Shown piece by piece: positions 4,805 through 5,505 of a stretch of 5,505 bases of DNA. The notes under the pieces were generated by a model. The model was not told where the DNA came from. It saw only the letters and a list, made by a program, of their open reading frames with translations, and did not search any database. The position numbers and the translations under genes are program-made. Origin of the DNA: Burkholderiales bacterium (GTDB lineage: Bacteria > Pseudomonadota > Gammaproteobacteria > Burkholderiales > Burkholderiaceae_C); NCBI GenBank assembly GCA_025354615.1, contig JANXMO010000079.1, forward strand, positions 1 to 5,505, read 5' to 3'. Position 1 is the first letter of the stretch. Every line of letters starts with the position of its first letter.

Positions 4805-5505
4805 CCCGCTACACCCCGCCGCTGCGCGACATGCAGTTCGTCATGCACGAAGTGCTGAACGTGACCGACACGCTGCGCCGGCTGCCGCCACATGCCGACA
4901 TTGACGCGGCCACGATTGACGCAGTGCTGGAAGCCGGCGGCCAATTCGCCGCTGGCGTGCTGCAGCCGCTGAACCAGAGCGGTGACGCTGAAGGCTGCAC
5001 GCTGGACCTCAGCAGCCACGCGGTGGCAACGCCCGAGGGCTTCAAAGCCGCGTATGAGCAGTACGTGGCCGGTGGCTGGCCTTCGCTCAGCGGCGACCCG
5101 GCCTACGGCGGCCAGGGCCTGCCGCACTTGGTGAACCAGGCGTTTTATGAACTGCTGAATTCCGCCAACCAGGCGTGGACGATGTACCCCGGCCTGTCGC
5201 ACGGCGCCTGCGAGGCGCTGCAGGCGCATGGCACCGAAGCGCAAAAAGCGCTCTACCTGCCGCGCCTGGTCAGCGGTGAATGGACCGGCACGATGTGCCT
5301 GACCGAAGCGCATTGCGGTACCGACCTGGGCCTGCTGCGCAGCAAGGCCGAGCCGCAGGCCGACGGCAGCCACAAGATCACCGGCAGCAAGATTTTCATA
5401 TCAGCCGGCGAACACGATCTGGCCGCCAACATCGTGCATTTGGTGCTGGCGCGCCTGCCCGATGCGCCGGCCGGCTCCAAAGGCATTTCGCTATTTCTGT
5501 TGCCC
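4801..5505 (+). CDS. Acyl-CoA dehydrogenase, N-terminal part (runs off the window)
   Basis: The first 235 residues are present and the frame is still open at the edge; family members of this type are roughly 600 residues long. The FAD enzyme oxidises an acyl-CoA to the trans-2-enoyl-CoA and passes electrons to an electron-transfer flavoprotein. The start MTRYTPPLRDMQFVMHEVL is the short N-terminal extension typical of the large subfamily that also contains 3-methylmercaptopropionyl-CoA dehydrogenases (DmdC). The segment MCLTEAHCGTDLGLLRSKAE (residues 165-184) is the flavin and substrate-binding loop, followed by KITGSKIFISAGEHD. The catalytic Glu would lie beyond the window. The substrate cannot be named from this part. 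It is the second gene of the tetR operon; a beta-oxidation role is inferred. Confidence 0.93.
   Translation, partial: MTRYTPPLRDMQFVMHEVLNVTDTLRRLPPHADIDAATIDAVLEAGGQFAAGVLQPLNQSGDAEGCTLDLSSHAVATPEGFKAAYEQYVAGGWPSLSGDPAYGGQGLPHLVNQAFYELLNSANQAWTMYPGLSHGACEALQAHGTEAQKALYLPRLVSGEWTGTMCLTEAHCGTDLGLLRSKAEPQADGSHKITGSKIFISAGEHDLAANIVHLVLARLPDAPAGSKGISLFLLP

Noticed and set aside
4549..5373. Minus-strand open frame of 274 codons
   Set aside because: It lies across two well-supported + strand genes and is rich in Arg, Ala, Gln and Val, as expected for the complement of GC-rich coding sequence.

Overview
The window looks like chromosomal DNA from a G+C-rich betaproteobacterium, most likely order Burkholderiales and perhaps an Acidovorax-like member of the Comamonadaceae. 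That placement is inferred from codon usage, the gene families, and a plant-pathogen-style PIP-box promoter. No RNA gene, insertion sequence, CRISPR array or replication origin was seen.

Layout. Positions 1-198 hold the 3' end (or a short whole copy) of an unrecognised + strand gene with a Ser/Asn repeat tail. Three minus-strand genes follow, read from right to left: an HNH endonuclease (1498-941), a probable 34-residue small protein whose GTG start overlaps the HNH stop (944-840), and a glycine-zipper outer-membrane lipoprotein (808-320).

The centre of the window (1588-3939) is an accessory insert. A textbook PIP box and correctly spaced -10 element (1588-1649) drive a gene that starts at ATG 1679. 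The gene encodes a Ser/Arg/Pro-rich type III secretion-type N-terminus, about ten leucine-rich repeats and a C-terminal NEL domain, the IpaH/SspH/SlrP class of bacterial E3 ubiquitin ligase. Its catalytic CxD motif is intact. The reading frame is broken twice: an in-frame TAG at 1904-1906, and a -1 frame change at or near the A AAA AAC heptamer at 2266-2272. The best reading is a recently decayed effector pseudogene, but the heptamer lies in the exact phase for -1 slippage and deserves checking. The LRR part is strikingly AT-rich between GC-rich ends, which suggests a mosaic origin.

To the right, a degenerate 12-bp tandem array (3955-4024) abuts a perfect 24-bp palindrome (4026-4049), the likely operator of the next gene, a TetR-family repressor (4088-4804). 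The repressor overlaps by ATGA with an acyl-CoA dehydrogenase (4801 to the window edge). These two form an operon that probably controls fatty-acid or related acyl-CoA oxidation. The effector therefore sits as a single foreign unit between ordinary core genes, with no visible secretion-system genes or mobility genes beside it.
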